Shown here piece by piece: positions 57,723 to 64,000 of a DNA stretch of 64,000 nucleotides. Position 1 is the first letter of the stretch. Every line of letters begins with the position of its first letter. The notes under the pieces were generated by a model. It saw only the letters and a program-made list of their open reading frames with translations. It had not been told where the DNA came from and did no database searches. Both the position numbers and the translations under genes were made by a program. Source of the stretch: Salibacterium qingdaonense (lineage in GTDB: Bacteria > Bacillota > Bacilli > Bacillales > Marinococcaceae); the NCBI RefSeq assembly GCF_900114715.1, contig NZ_FOTY01000001.1, forward strand, positions 255,286 through 319,285, read 5' to 3'.

Positions 57723-58502
57723 TTAGAAAAGAGTTGAAAGGATACCGATGATGACGAGAGCGGCAAAAATCCATCCCAAAATGCGTGATGCTTTGCGGCC
57801 GTTCAGGATACGCCGTTTCTTCCAGCGGTCGGGGTTGAAGCCGACCTCATTATCACCGGGAACTCTGCGCCGCACCTGCATCACGTTGAACGGCCTTGCT
57901 TTTATTAAGAACGGCGGGGCAAGGGCGGCTCCGGCAATCAAACCGAATAGGTGGCCGAGAACATTAATGTTCGGGCTTAAAAAGGTCATCACAACGCCGA
58001 GTACCGTAATGACCATGATAATCCGGGCGTTCATGGCATCAATTAAATCTTTGCGGTACAATACCATATAGAGATAAATGCCGAACAGACCGAAAATTGC
58101 CCCCGATGCTCCGATATGGGAATACGAGAAACCGGTCAAAAGAGTCGTGGCAATATTGGCGATGATGCCGGTCGAAAGATAGACGCTGATGAATTTCACT
58201 TTGCCGAGCATTCTCTCCAGCGCCGGACCAAACAGAATCAGGGAAATCGAATTAAACAGAACGTGCTCGATACCCCGGTGCAGGAAAATAGGAGTAAAGA
58301 GCCGCCAGTATTCGCCGTTAAATCTTATGGCACCGGTGGAACCTGCGCCGTTCTGCAGTATCCAGCCGCCAAATGGAATCAGGCCGCCGGTTATGATAGA
58401 AAGATTGATCCATAGAAACAAAATGAGATGTATAGCAGTCAGGCATGTAATGACGGGATAGTTTTTACGGAAAGAATAAAAAGTTTCATTCCGGATGAAC
58501 AT
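57723..58502 (-). CDS. ydcA: rhomboid-family intramembrane serine protease
   Basis: 259 residues, about seven membrane helices. The catalytic serine lies in SHIGASGAIFGLFGIYLYM (G-x-S-G), the partner histidine in NINVLGHLFGLIAGAALAP, and the N-terminal FNGEYWRLFTPIFLHRGIEHVLFNSISLILFGPALE carries the WR and HxxxN motifs. The ATG at 58502, seven bases after AAGGAG, replaces a frame that runs 101 codons further over the acpS gene. In Bacillus subtilis the rhomboid gene ydcA lies beside acpS, the same place as here. Confidence 0.9.
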   Translation of the reverse strand: MFIRNETFYSFRKNYPVITCLTAIHLILFLWINLSIITGGLIPFGGWILQNGAGSTGAIRFNGEYWRLFTPIFLHRGIEHVLFNSISLILFGPALERMLGKVKFISVYLSTGIIANIATTLLTGFSYSHIGASGAIFGLFGIYLYMVLYRKDLIDAMNARIIMVITVLGVVMTFLSPNINVLGHLFGLIAGAALAPPFLIKARPFNVMQVRRRVPGDNEVGFNPDRWKKRRILNGRKASRILGWIFAALVIIGILSTLF

Positions 58503-58602
58503 ACAGCCACTCCTTTTCAGCCAAAATGGCGGTGCGTTTTTTATTTTAGCACAGGAGGAAGGGGCGGGGCGAATAAAGAACAGCGGCGATGGAGGATCAA
58601 CA

Positions 58603-58971
58603 ATGATAAAAGGAATCGGTATGGACATTGTGGAAATGGAGCGGATCAAGCGTCTTATGGATAAATCAGAACGCTTTGAAGTCCGCATTCTGACACCTGC
58701 CGAACGGGAGCGGATGAACAGCTGCGAAGGCTGGCGCAGAATCGAATTCGCAGCCGGACGTTTCGCTGCCAAAGAGGCATTTGTCAAAGCGGCGGGAACC
58801 GGCATTTCAGGATGTTTTGGTTTTCAGGATATAGAGGTCCTTCCGGACGGTCGGGGGAAACCCTGTATTCATGCGGGAATGGAAGACTATGCTCATGTGT
58901 CTATTACGCACAGCAGAGATTATGCCGCCGCCCAGGTGGTTCTCGAAGGAAGAGACGGCTTGTTTGCATAA
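58603..58971 (+). CDS. acpS: holo-[acyl-carrier-protein] synthase
   Basis: 122 residues. GIGMDIVEMERIKRLM (4-19) with the Mg-binding aspartate D8, and EFAAGRFAAKEAFVKAAGTGISG with the second metal glutamate, identify AcpS; VSITHSRDYAAAQVVLE ends the fold. It attaches phosphopantetheine from CoA to ACP. GGAGGATCAACA precedes the ATG at 58603. It heads the conserved acpS-(nnr)-ydcC-alr-ndoAI run. Confidence 0.95.
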   Translation: MIKGIGMDIVEMERIKRLMDKSERFEVRILTPAERERMNSCEGWRRIEFAAGRFAAKEAFVKAAGTGISGCFGFQDIEVLPDGRGKPCIHAGMEDYAHVSITHSRDYAAAQVVLEGRDGLFA

Positions 58972-59020
58972 CCCGTGAGGTTGTCTCATAGAAATAAAGT
59001 GCGGTTGGGAGGGACCTGAC

Positions 59021-60562
59021 ATGCAGGTGGTCACAGGTGAAGAAATGAGAGAAATGGATCGTCATGCCATGGATGACTTAGGGATGAAAGAAGAGCTGTT
59101 GATGGAAAACGCCGGACGGCAAGCGGCGCATGCTCTCGAAAAAAAGAGTGCGCCTGCCGCCGGCATGAAAACGGCGGTTCTCATCGGCAAGGGCAATAAT
59201 GGCGGAGACGGTTTTGTGCTGGCAAGAGTGCTGCAGGAAAAGGGATGGAACGTGGATACCCTGCTCTTATCCGATGCTGATGCTTTTCAGGGAGCGGCAT
59301 TGTACCACAAAGATCTGTACGAACGATGTGGTTTTACATGGGAGTACTGGTCCGAAAAGAAATCAGAGCGGATCCGGAAGGAGTATACCCTTATTGTCGA
59401 TGCTATGCTCGGCACCGGCGTAAAGGGTGAACTGCGGCAGCCATTCAAGGAAGCTGCTGACGTATTGAAGAAAGCAGAGGGGACAGTCGCTGCGGTGGAT
59501 ATTCCAAGCGGTGTTCCTTCCGGAGAAGATCCTGTACCGGAAACAGCCGTACAGGCTGATGTCACCATCACCCTGCAGTGCCCGAAAATCAGTGCCTATC
59601 TGCAGCCGGCCTCGCGCTTTTACGGGGAGGTTGAGGCAGTTGATATTGGACTGCCGGGCAAAGCTCTTAGGAAAGAGAGAGAAAAAAAGCAGCTTTGGAC
59701 GGGGCAGGATGCAGCTGGGACGCTTGAAAGACGGTCGGGGGATGCTCATAAAGGGGATCACGGAAGAGGCCTGCTTATTGGTGGGTCAGCGGCAATGCCG
59801 GGAGCCATTCAGATGGCATCGAAGGCCTGCCTCTATAGTGGTGCCGGACTTTTGACAGCGGCTTTCCCTTCTTCGGCCGCTGCTGTGCCGGCAGGAGCTC
59901 CGCCGGAAGTGATGATGCTCCCGCTCCAGGAAGAGAATGGATATTTCTCTCGCGAGGTCCAGACGGACGACTTATCTGCAGATGCTTATGATGCAGTGGC
60001 GGCCGGCCCCGGGATGGGCCGGGGAAAAGGGGCTGAAGTGCTTGTGAAACAATTGGTGGAACAAGCAGAGGGAACGCTTTTGCTTGACGCGGACGCGTTG
60101 TATTTTCTGCCGGAACACATCGAAGCATTGCAGCAGCGCCGCCAGCCGGTTGTCTTGACACCCCATCCGGGAGAAATGGCGCGGCTTGCCGGCGTTTCTG
60201 TCGGGGAGGTAACCCAAAGACGCTTCAGCCTCTCCAGAGAGACCGCTGTCCGTTACAACTGCTGTATTGTCCTGAAGGGCCCTCATACGCTCGTTACCAT
60301 GCCAGACGGCACGCAGACTATTAATACGACGGGCAATGAGGCGCTTGCAAGAGGCGGTACAGGCGACATCCTGACGGGCATGATTCTTGGGATGATCCTC
60401 AAAGCGCAGGAGATACAGCCGGCCGTGAGTAATGCTGTGTACCTCCACGGCCTGGCAGCAGATCTCGCTGTTCAACATGAATTTGACTCCTATGCCATGG
60501 CATCAACCGATATCATTTCTTACCTGCCGCCGGCATTTCGTTCTATTATTTCCTCTTTGTAA
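59021..60562 (+). CDS. nnr: bifunctional NAD(P)H-hydrate epimerase and ADP-dependent dehydratase
   Basis: 513 residues with two domains. The N-terminal YjeF_N half (1-215) has EMREMDRHAMDDLGMKEELLMENAGR and LIGKGNNGGDGFVLARVL. The C-terminal carbohydrate-kinase-like half has GDHGRGLLIGGSAAMPGAIQMA, LTPHPGEMARLAG and the anion hole ARGGTGDILTGMILGM. The pair repairs damaged NAD(P)HX. AGGGACCTGAC precedes the ATG. Confidence 0.94.
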   Translation: MQVVTGEEMREMDRHAMDDLGMKEELLMENAGRQAAHALEKKSAPAAGMKTAVLIGKGNNGGDGFVLARVLQEKGWNVDTLLLSDADAFQGAALYHKDLYERCGFTWEYWSEKKSERIRKEYTLIVDAMLGTGVKGELRQPFKEAADVLKKAEGTVAAVDIPSGVPSGEDPVPETAVQADVTITLQCPKISAYLQPASRFYGEVEAVDIGLPGKALRKEREKKQLWTGQDAAGTLERRSGDAHKGDHGRGLLIGGSAAMPGAIQMASKACLYSGAGLLTAAFPSSAAAVPAGAPPEVMMLPLQEENGYFSREVQTDDLSADAYDAVAAGPGMGRGKGAEVLVKQLVEQAEGTLLLDADALYFLPEHIEALQQRRQPVVLTPHPGEMARLAGVSVGEVTQRRFSLSRETAVRYNCCIVLKGPHTLVTMPDGTQTINTTGNEALARGGTGDILTGMILGMILKAQEIQPAVSNAVYLHGLAADLAVQHEFDSYAMASTDIISYLPPAFRSIISSL

Positions 60563-60613
60563 GGAAGGTTCCCTCCTTTGTCGTTATTTTGCAGACAAAG
60601 GAGACATGCTATT

Positions 60614-61669
60614 GTGCGAAGATTAACGTATGCAGGCTTTTTCCTGCTGCTTCTGACAATGCTGCTTGCAGCCTGCGGCGAAAAATCACAGGAAGAAGTC
60701 ATGCAGGATCTGGACCGGAAGCTGCAGGACATGAGTGGTTATAAGACAGAGGCGTCCATGACACTTGAAACAGGTGATGAGCCGAGAACGTATGACGTCG
60801 GCGTTTCGTACATGCAGAATGAGCAGAACAAATATTATAAAGTGGATCTCCAGAATGAAAACGAAGAGCAGAATCAGATGATTATTCGTAATGATGACGG
60901 GGTATTTGTGCTTACACCGTCGCTTAATAAAAGCTTCCGTTTCCAAAGTGACTGGCCGAACAACAACAGCCAGGTGTATTTGTACGAGTCTCTGATCTCC
61001 GATATTTTAATGGATGCAGAGCGGACATTTTCCATCCACGAAGACACCTATGTTTTCGAAACGAAGACGAATTATCAGAATAAAAACCTGCACCATCAGG
61101 AGATTGTGCTGGATACGAAGACACTTGCCCCGCGATCGGTTAAAATTTATGATGCAGATTACAAAGAACTGGTAGCAGTGGACTTCTCAGATTTTGAAGA
61201 AAACGCGGAGTTTGAACAAAGTGATTTCGAGACGGAGCGGAACATGACGGCTGCGAATATGGAAGTACCGGCTGCGGCTGAAGAAAAAGAAAAAGAGGAT
61301 CAAAAAGAGCAGAGCAGCCGGGAGTCGTTTGAGGTCGTTTATCCGACATTTGAGCCGCAGGGTGCAGTGTTGGAAGACAAGGAAGAATCCGTAACAGACA
61401 GCGGTAAAAGAATTGTTTTGACGTATGGAGGCGACAAACCTTTCACCATTGTGGAGACAGCTGCCGCTGCCGAAGCGGTAACGACAGATATTAATATGGG
61501 TGAGGGAGAACCAGTGAACCTGAATACAGCTGTCGGAGCAAGAACGGAAGATTCACTGGTCTGGAACAGCGATGGCGTGGAGTTTCTGATTGCTTCCAAT
61601 CATTTGACAGGAGAAGAAATGGCAGCCGTGGCCCGTTCCATGACAGAACCCGCGCAGGCTGTTAAATAA
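60614..61669 (+). CDS. ydcC: LolA-like / YdcC-type lipoprotein
   Basis: 351 residues. Signal MRRLTYAGFFLLLLTMLLAAC, with the lipobox cysteine at residue 21. The rest resembles the LolA/LolB-like fold of Bacillus YdcC: EVMQDLDRKLQDMSGYKTEASMTLETG, YKVDLQNENEEQNQMIIRNDDGVFVLTPSLNKSFRFQSDWP in pieces, and a C-terminal DUF4367-like part (RIVLTYGGDKPFTIVE). An acidic linker sits at about 215-240. The start is the GTG at 60614, ten bases after AGGAG; a TTG further up is less suitable. The gene order acpS, nnr, ydcC, alr supports the name. Confidence 0.88.
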   Translation: MRRLTYAGFFLLLLTMLLAACGEKSQEEVMQDLDRKLQDMSGYKTEASMTLETGDEPRTYDVGVSYMQNEQNKYYKVDLQNENEEQNQMIIRNDDGVFVLTPSLNKSFRFQSDWPNNNSQVYLYESLISDILMDAERTFSIHEDTYVFETKTNYQNKNLHHQEIVLDTKTLAPRSVKIYDADYKELVAVDFSDFEENAEFEQSDFETERNMTAANMEVPAAAEEKEKEDQKEQSSRESFEVVYPTFEPQGAVLEDKEESVTDSGKRIVLTYGGDKPFTIVETAAAAEAVTTDINMGEGEPVNLNTAVGARTEDSLVWNSDGVEFLIASNHLTGEEMAAVARSMTEPAQAVK

Positions 61670-61730
61670 CAGGGAAATACAGTATATCCGCTTGGAACAA
61701 TACAGTTTCGGATTTTGTGCAGAACCCTCA

Positions 61731-61752
61731 CAATAGTGGGGGCCTTCTTCAT
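61731..61752 (+). terminator. weak hairpin after ydcC
   Basis: CCCTCAC can pair with GTGGGGG around AATA, followed by CCTTCTTC instead of a U-run. It may attenuate read-through into alr. Confidence 0.3.
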
Positions 61753-61798
61753 TTACAGATTTTGTTCCAGCCCCTTTGATATAACGCGTGACCGCGAA

Positions 61799-61826
61799 TT
61801 GACAGATTTAATGCTCGCTATAATAA
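61799..61826 (+). promoter_or_regulatory. probable promoter of alr
   Basis: TTGACA at 61799-61804 and TAATAA at 61821-61826 with a 16-base spacer (an overlapping TATAAT at 61819 has a 14-base spacer). It lies about 50 bases before the alr ATG. Confidence 0.5.
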
Positions 61827-61874
61827 TCATAGTAGGTGTATCCGGTAAAACATATAACAGGGGACGATTTCAGC

Positions 61875-63014
61875 ATGACTTTTAAAAAAACTTCCTACCG
61901 CGACACGTGGGCGGAAATAAATCTTGAAAATATAAAATACAATGTAGACGAAGTGACGAAATTGTTTAACCAGCCGATGAATGTCATGGCTGTCGTGAAA
62001 GCAGATGGATACGGTCACGGCGCGGTGGAAAGCGCGGAAGCAGCGATTGAAGCCGGGGCGCGTTTTTTAGGAACAGCTCTCTTGGAAGAAGCACTGGAAC
62101 TACGGGAAGCAGGAATCGAGACTCCCATTCTGGTGCTTGGCCGTATCAACCCCGAAGATGCGGGCACAGCCCAGCAGCACGGCATCCGTATCACGGTGTT
62201 TCAAAACGAGTGGCTTCAGGCAGCTGAAACTTATTTATCAAAAGATCAGCCCCCGCTTTTGATGCATATAAAAGTGGATACGGGAATGGGGCGCATCGGC
62301 ATGAAAGACGAGGAAGAAATTCTGTCTTTCATTCATGTTCTGGACGGGACCGCCTCAATTCAGGCAGAAGGAGTATTCACCCATTTCGCGACGGCTGATG
62401 AATTGGACACAACGTACTGGGAAGCACAGTACAGGCGTTTTCTTCAAGTGCTTGGACTGTTGAATGCAGGCATCGGTCCGCTTCCATATGTGCACTGCGG
62501 AAACAGTGCCACTGCTCTTCGTTTTCCAGATCATTGTTTTAATATGGTGCGGTTTGGCATATCTATGTATGGTTTGACCCCTTCTCAAGAGATCATGGAA
62601 GAACTTCCTTTTCCGCTGAAAGAGGCTTTTTCCCTGCACAGCCGTATTGTGCATGTAAAACAGACGGCGCCGGGGGAGAGTATCAGCTACGGCGCTGCCT
62701 ACACCACAAGCACAGAAGAATGGATAGCCACAGTGCCGATTGGATATGCAGACGGCTGGTACCGGTATCACTCTTCAGAAGGCGGAGAGGTTCTCGTTAA
62801 TGGAGAACGGGTACCTATTGTCGGCCGGATCTGCATGGATCAAATGATGATCCGCCTTCCGGCCTGGATGCCGGTTGGTACGAAGGTGACGTTGATAGGA
62901 AGTCAGCATTCCGAACATATCAGCGTGCTGGAGGCAGCCCGGAGGATTGGAACCATCACCTATGAAATCCCGTGTATGATCAGCAGCCGGGTTCCACGCT
63001 GTTATACAGGGTAG
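61875..63014 (+). CDS. alr: alanine racemase
   Basis: 379 residues. The pyridoxal-phosphate lysine is K42 in MAVVKADGYGHGAVESAEAA, and the catalytic tyrosine is in GESISYGAAYTT. VDTGMGRIGM and VGRICMDQMMI are further signatures. It makes D-alanine for peptidoglycan. The frame starts earlier (GTG at 61836), but the ATG at 61875 gives the family N-terminus (MTFKKTSYRDTWAEINL). AGGGGACGATTTCAGC lies before it. Confidence 0.96.
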   Translation: MTFKKTSYRDTWAEINLENIKYNVDEVTKLFNQPMNVMAVVKADGYGHGAVESAEAAIEAGARFLGTALLEEALELREAGIETPILVLGRINPEDAGTAQQHGIRITVFQNEWLQAAETYLSKDQPPLLMHIKVDTGMGRIGMKDEEEILSFIHVLDGTASIQAEGVFTHFATADELDTTYWEAQYRRFLQVLGLLNAGIGPLPYVHCGNSATALRFPDHCFNMVRFGISMYGLTPSQEIMEELPFPLKEAFSLHSRIVHVKQTAPGESISYGAAYTTSTEEWIATVPIGYADGWYRYHSSEGGEVLVNGERVPIVGRICMDQMMIRLPAWMPVGTKVTLIGSQHSEHISVLEAARRIGTITYEIPCMISSRVPRCYTG

Positions 63015-63136
63015 TGGATAAATAGCTGAGAAGATAAAGCTCGAAGCCCAAAAGACCTTTGCAAACGGCAGGGTGAAATGCTATTATAAATTTAGCTGAA
63101 AAGAGAAGTAAGGCGTAAGCTGGAGGTGTATGTGGC

Positions 63137-63418
63137 GTGCATCAAAGTAGCACCAAGCAAATCAAAGTCAGTCTCCCTGAGTATCTGCTGAACGAACTGG
63201 ATAGAATCGTGGAGGAGGACGATACTGACCGTCACGATTTTATCTATCAGGCTGCGGAATTTTATCTCAGAGAGCGCCGGAAACGCAGAAATCGGGAATC
63301 GATGCAGCAGGGGTACCTTGAAATGGCCAACATCAATCTGCATATCGCCTCGGAATCCTTTCTTGCCGAAGAAGAAGCGGAAAATTCTGTAGACGACAGG
63401 CTCGTGAGCGGAGTGTGA
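63137..63418 (+). CDS. ndoAI: EndoAI-type antitoxin (ribbon-helix-helix) without its toxin
   Basis: 93 residues. The N-terminal RHH fold (QIKVSLPEYLLNELDRIVEEDDTDRHDFIYQAAEFYLRER in pieces) is followed by NRESMQQGYLEMANINLHIASESFLAEEEAENSVDDRLVSG, strongly like the toxin-binding tail of Bacillus EndoAI (GYMEMAKINLNISSEA...VERLVSGG). GTG start at 63137, with GGAGGTG eight bases before. In other Bacillus species the mRNA-cleaving toxin gene ndoA follows directly; here only 269 non-coding bases separate it from rsbRA. Confidence 0.88.
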   Translation: MHQSSTKQIKVSLPEYLLNELDRIVEEDDTDRHDFIYQAAEFYLRERRKRRNRESMQQGYLEMANINLHIASESFLAEEEAENSVDDRLVSGV

Positions 63419-63489
63419 GCAGGATGCCCGGCGGGACATCCATCTGCCCCGGCATTATTTCTTTTTTCTAAATTGATAAAGAAACCCAT

Positions 63490-63528
63490 AAAAACTGTTG
63501 TGCCCTAAAGAGGCACGCAGTTTTTTTT
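63490..63528 (+). terminator. terminator after ndoAI
   Basis: AAAACTGTTGTGCC pairs with GGCACGCAGTTTT (one bulge) around CTAAAGA, followed by eight Ts. It closes the alr-ndoAI unit and separates it from rsbRA. Confidence 0.85.
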
Positions 63529-63687
63529 GTTTTCCTCCCTGCATAAAATATTTCGTCGAAAAAAGAAGGATTTATTTGCGCACGGAACTAAGTCATGAAA
63601 TAATAGAAGTACAAGTATATGACGATAAAAAAATGCGATGTCCCGTGTGGTAAAAACAGCGGAATAGGATAGTGGAGGAGTTTATCT

Positions 63688-64000
63688 ATGCAGTCATCTG
63701 TCATTGAAATGATCTACACCCACCGTTTTGAAGTGATAGAACAGTGGAAAAATGAAATGATCACCATCCAGGAGAATGAATTCACAAAAAGCTCCCCTCA
63801 GAGAGTACTCACACATATAAATCAGGAGTTTGCTGATTTAATTATCGGTACGCTTGAAATGGACGAAGAAGAAGGCCGGCAGCACCTCCGCTCTTTTTCG
63901 GAACGTCTGATACACTCCGGATGGCCGCTGAGTTATTTCACAAAGGGACTTCAGCAATTCCGGCGTGTGCTTCTCTCGTTGATGACGACTGATAATACTA
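63688..64000 (+). CDS. rsbRA: RsbR stressosome protein, N-terminal part (3' end outside window)
   Basis: At least 104 residues up to the window end: MQSSVIEMIYTHRFEVIEQW at the start, then HINQEFADLIIGTLEMDEEEG and FSERLIHSGWPLSYFTKGLQQFRRVLLSL. This is the globin-like N-terminal domain of RsbR proteins; the STAS domain would lie beyond the window. The position after ndoAI matches Bacillus subtilis rsbRA, first gene of the sigma-B regulatory operon. GGAGGAG (63674-63680) precedes the ATG. Confidence 0.85.
   Translation, partial: MQSSVIEMIYTHRFEVIEQWKNEMITIQENEFTKSSPQRVLTHINQEFADLIIGTLEMDEEEGRQHLRSFSERLIHSGWPLSYFTKGLQQFRRVLLSLMTTDNT

Noticed and set aside
63419-63490. Remnant of the ndoA toxin just after ndoAI
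   Set aside because: The short frame (15 residues from the ATG at 63424) has no likeness to EndoA; no vestige could be recognised.

Overview
The window looks like chromosome of a haloalkaliphilic member of the Bacillaceae (Alkalicoccus/Salisediminibacterium-like; the genus is a guess). The basis is strong AAGGAGG-type ribosome binding sites, Bacillus-type gene order at the right end (ydcA, acpS, ydcC, alr, ndoAI, rsbRA), a gbsRAB glycine-betaine locus, several cation/proton antiporters, and SigX- and SigB-like promoters. No rRNA, tRNA, prophage or CRISPR was seen.

Layout. 1-8.9 kb: end of an SDR gene, a small hypothetical gene, a 2-oxoglutarate dioxygenase, topB, a paired SMR exporter, yisL, moaC, a CPA1-type antiporter, an AEC carrier and a lipoprotein. 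9-12.9 kb: TPP riboswitch plus tenI-thiO-thiS-thiG-thiF. 12.9-16.4 kb: a foldback repeat element, then a sulfolipid operon (sqdB, sqdX, GtrA-type protein) behind a PhoP-box-like hexamer array. 16.5-21.4 kb: hypothetical gene, glycerate kinase, cardiolipin synthase, type II pantothenate kinase, MarR regulator. 21.4-24.2 kb: second TPP riboswitch plus thiD-thiM-thiE. 24.2-28.2 kb: cobA-nirB-nirD for siroheme-dependent nitrite assimilation. 28.4-32.3 kb: membrane protein, then cstA with a tiny CC-ending protein and a Get3/ArsA-type ATPase. 32.4-40.6 kb: GNAT, CNNM/CorC protein, SNF2 helicase, HD hydrolase, SulP transporter with UspA. 40.6-44.2 kb: gbsR, gbsA, gbsB. 44.2-45.0 kb: non-coding and repeat-rich. 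45-52.5 kb: small membrane protein, NhaC antiporter, HAD phosphatase, guanine riboswitch with a purine permease, prfC, RsbR paralogue. 52.8-57.3 kb: CAP protein, TrhA/HlyIII, GerMN lipoprotein, a 30-residue membrane peptide and sigX-rsiX. 57.4-64 kb: second terminal-inverted-repeat element, then ydcA, acpS, nnr, ydcC, alr, ndoAI and the start of rsbRA.

How genes work together. The two thiamine operons share the same control (near-identical promoters, TPP aptamers, terminators) and together make the thiazole unit, phosphorylate HMP and thiazole, and couple them. sqdB/sqdX would make sulfoquinovosyl lipid in place of phospholipid, probably under phosphate limitation. gbsAB make the osmoprotectant glycine betaine from choline. 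Sigma X, its anti-sigma and a divergent GerMN lipoprotein form a cell-envelope module in which both divergent transcripts start from matching SigX-type promoters.

Most interesting items: the cstA / CC-protein / ArsA-type ATPase cassette; the divergent SigX-driven pair; the sulfolipid operon with its promoter array; the ndoAI antitoxin without its ndoA toxin at the conserved locus; and the dispersed foldback repeat that supplies terminators to neighbouring operons.
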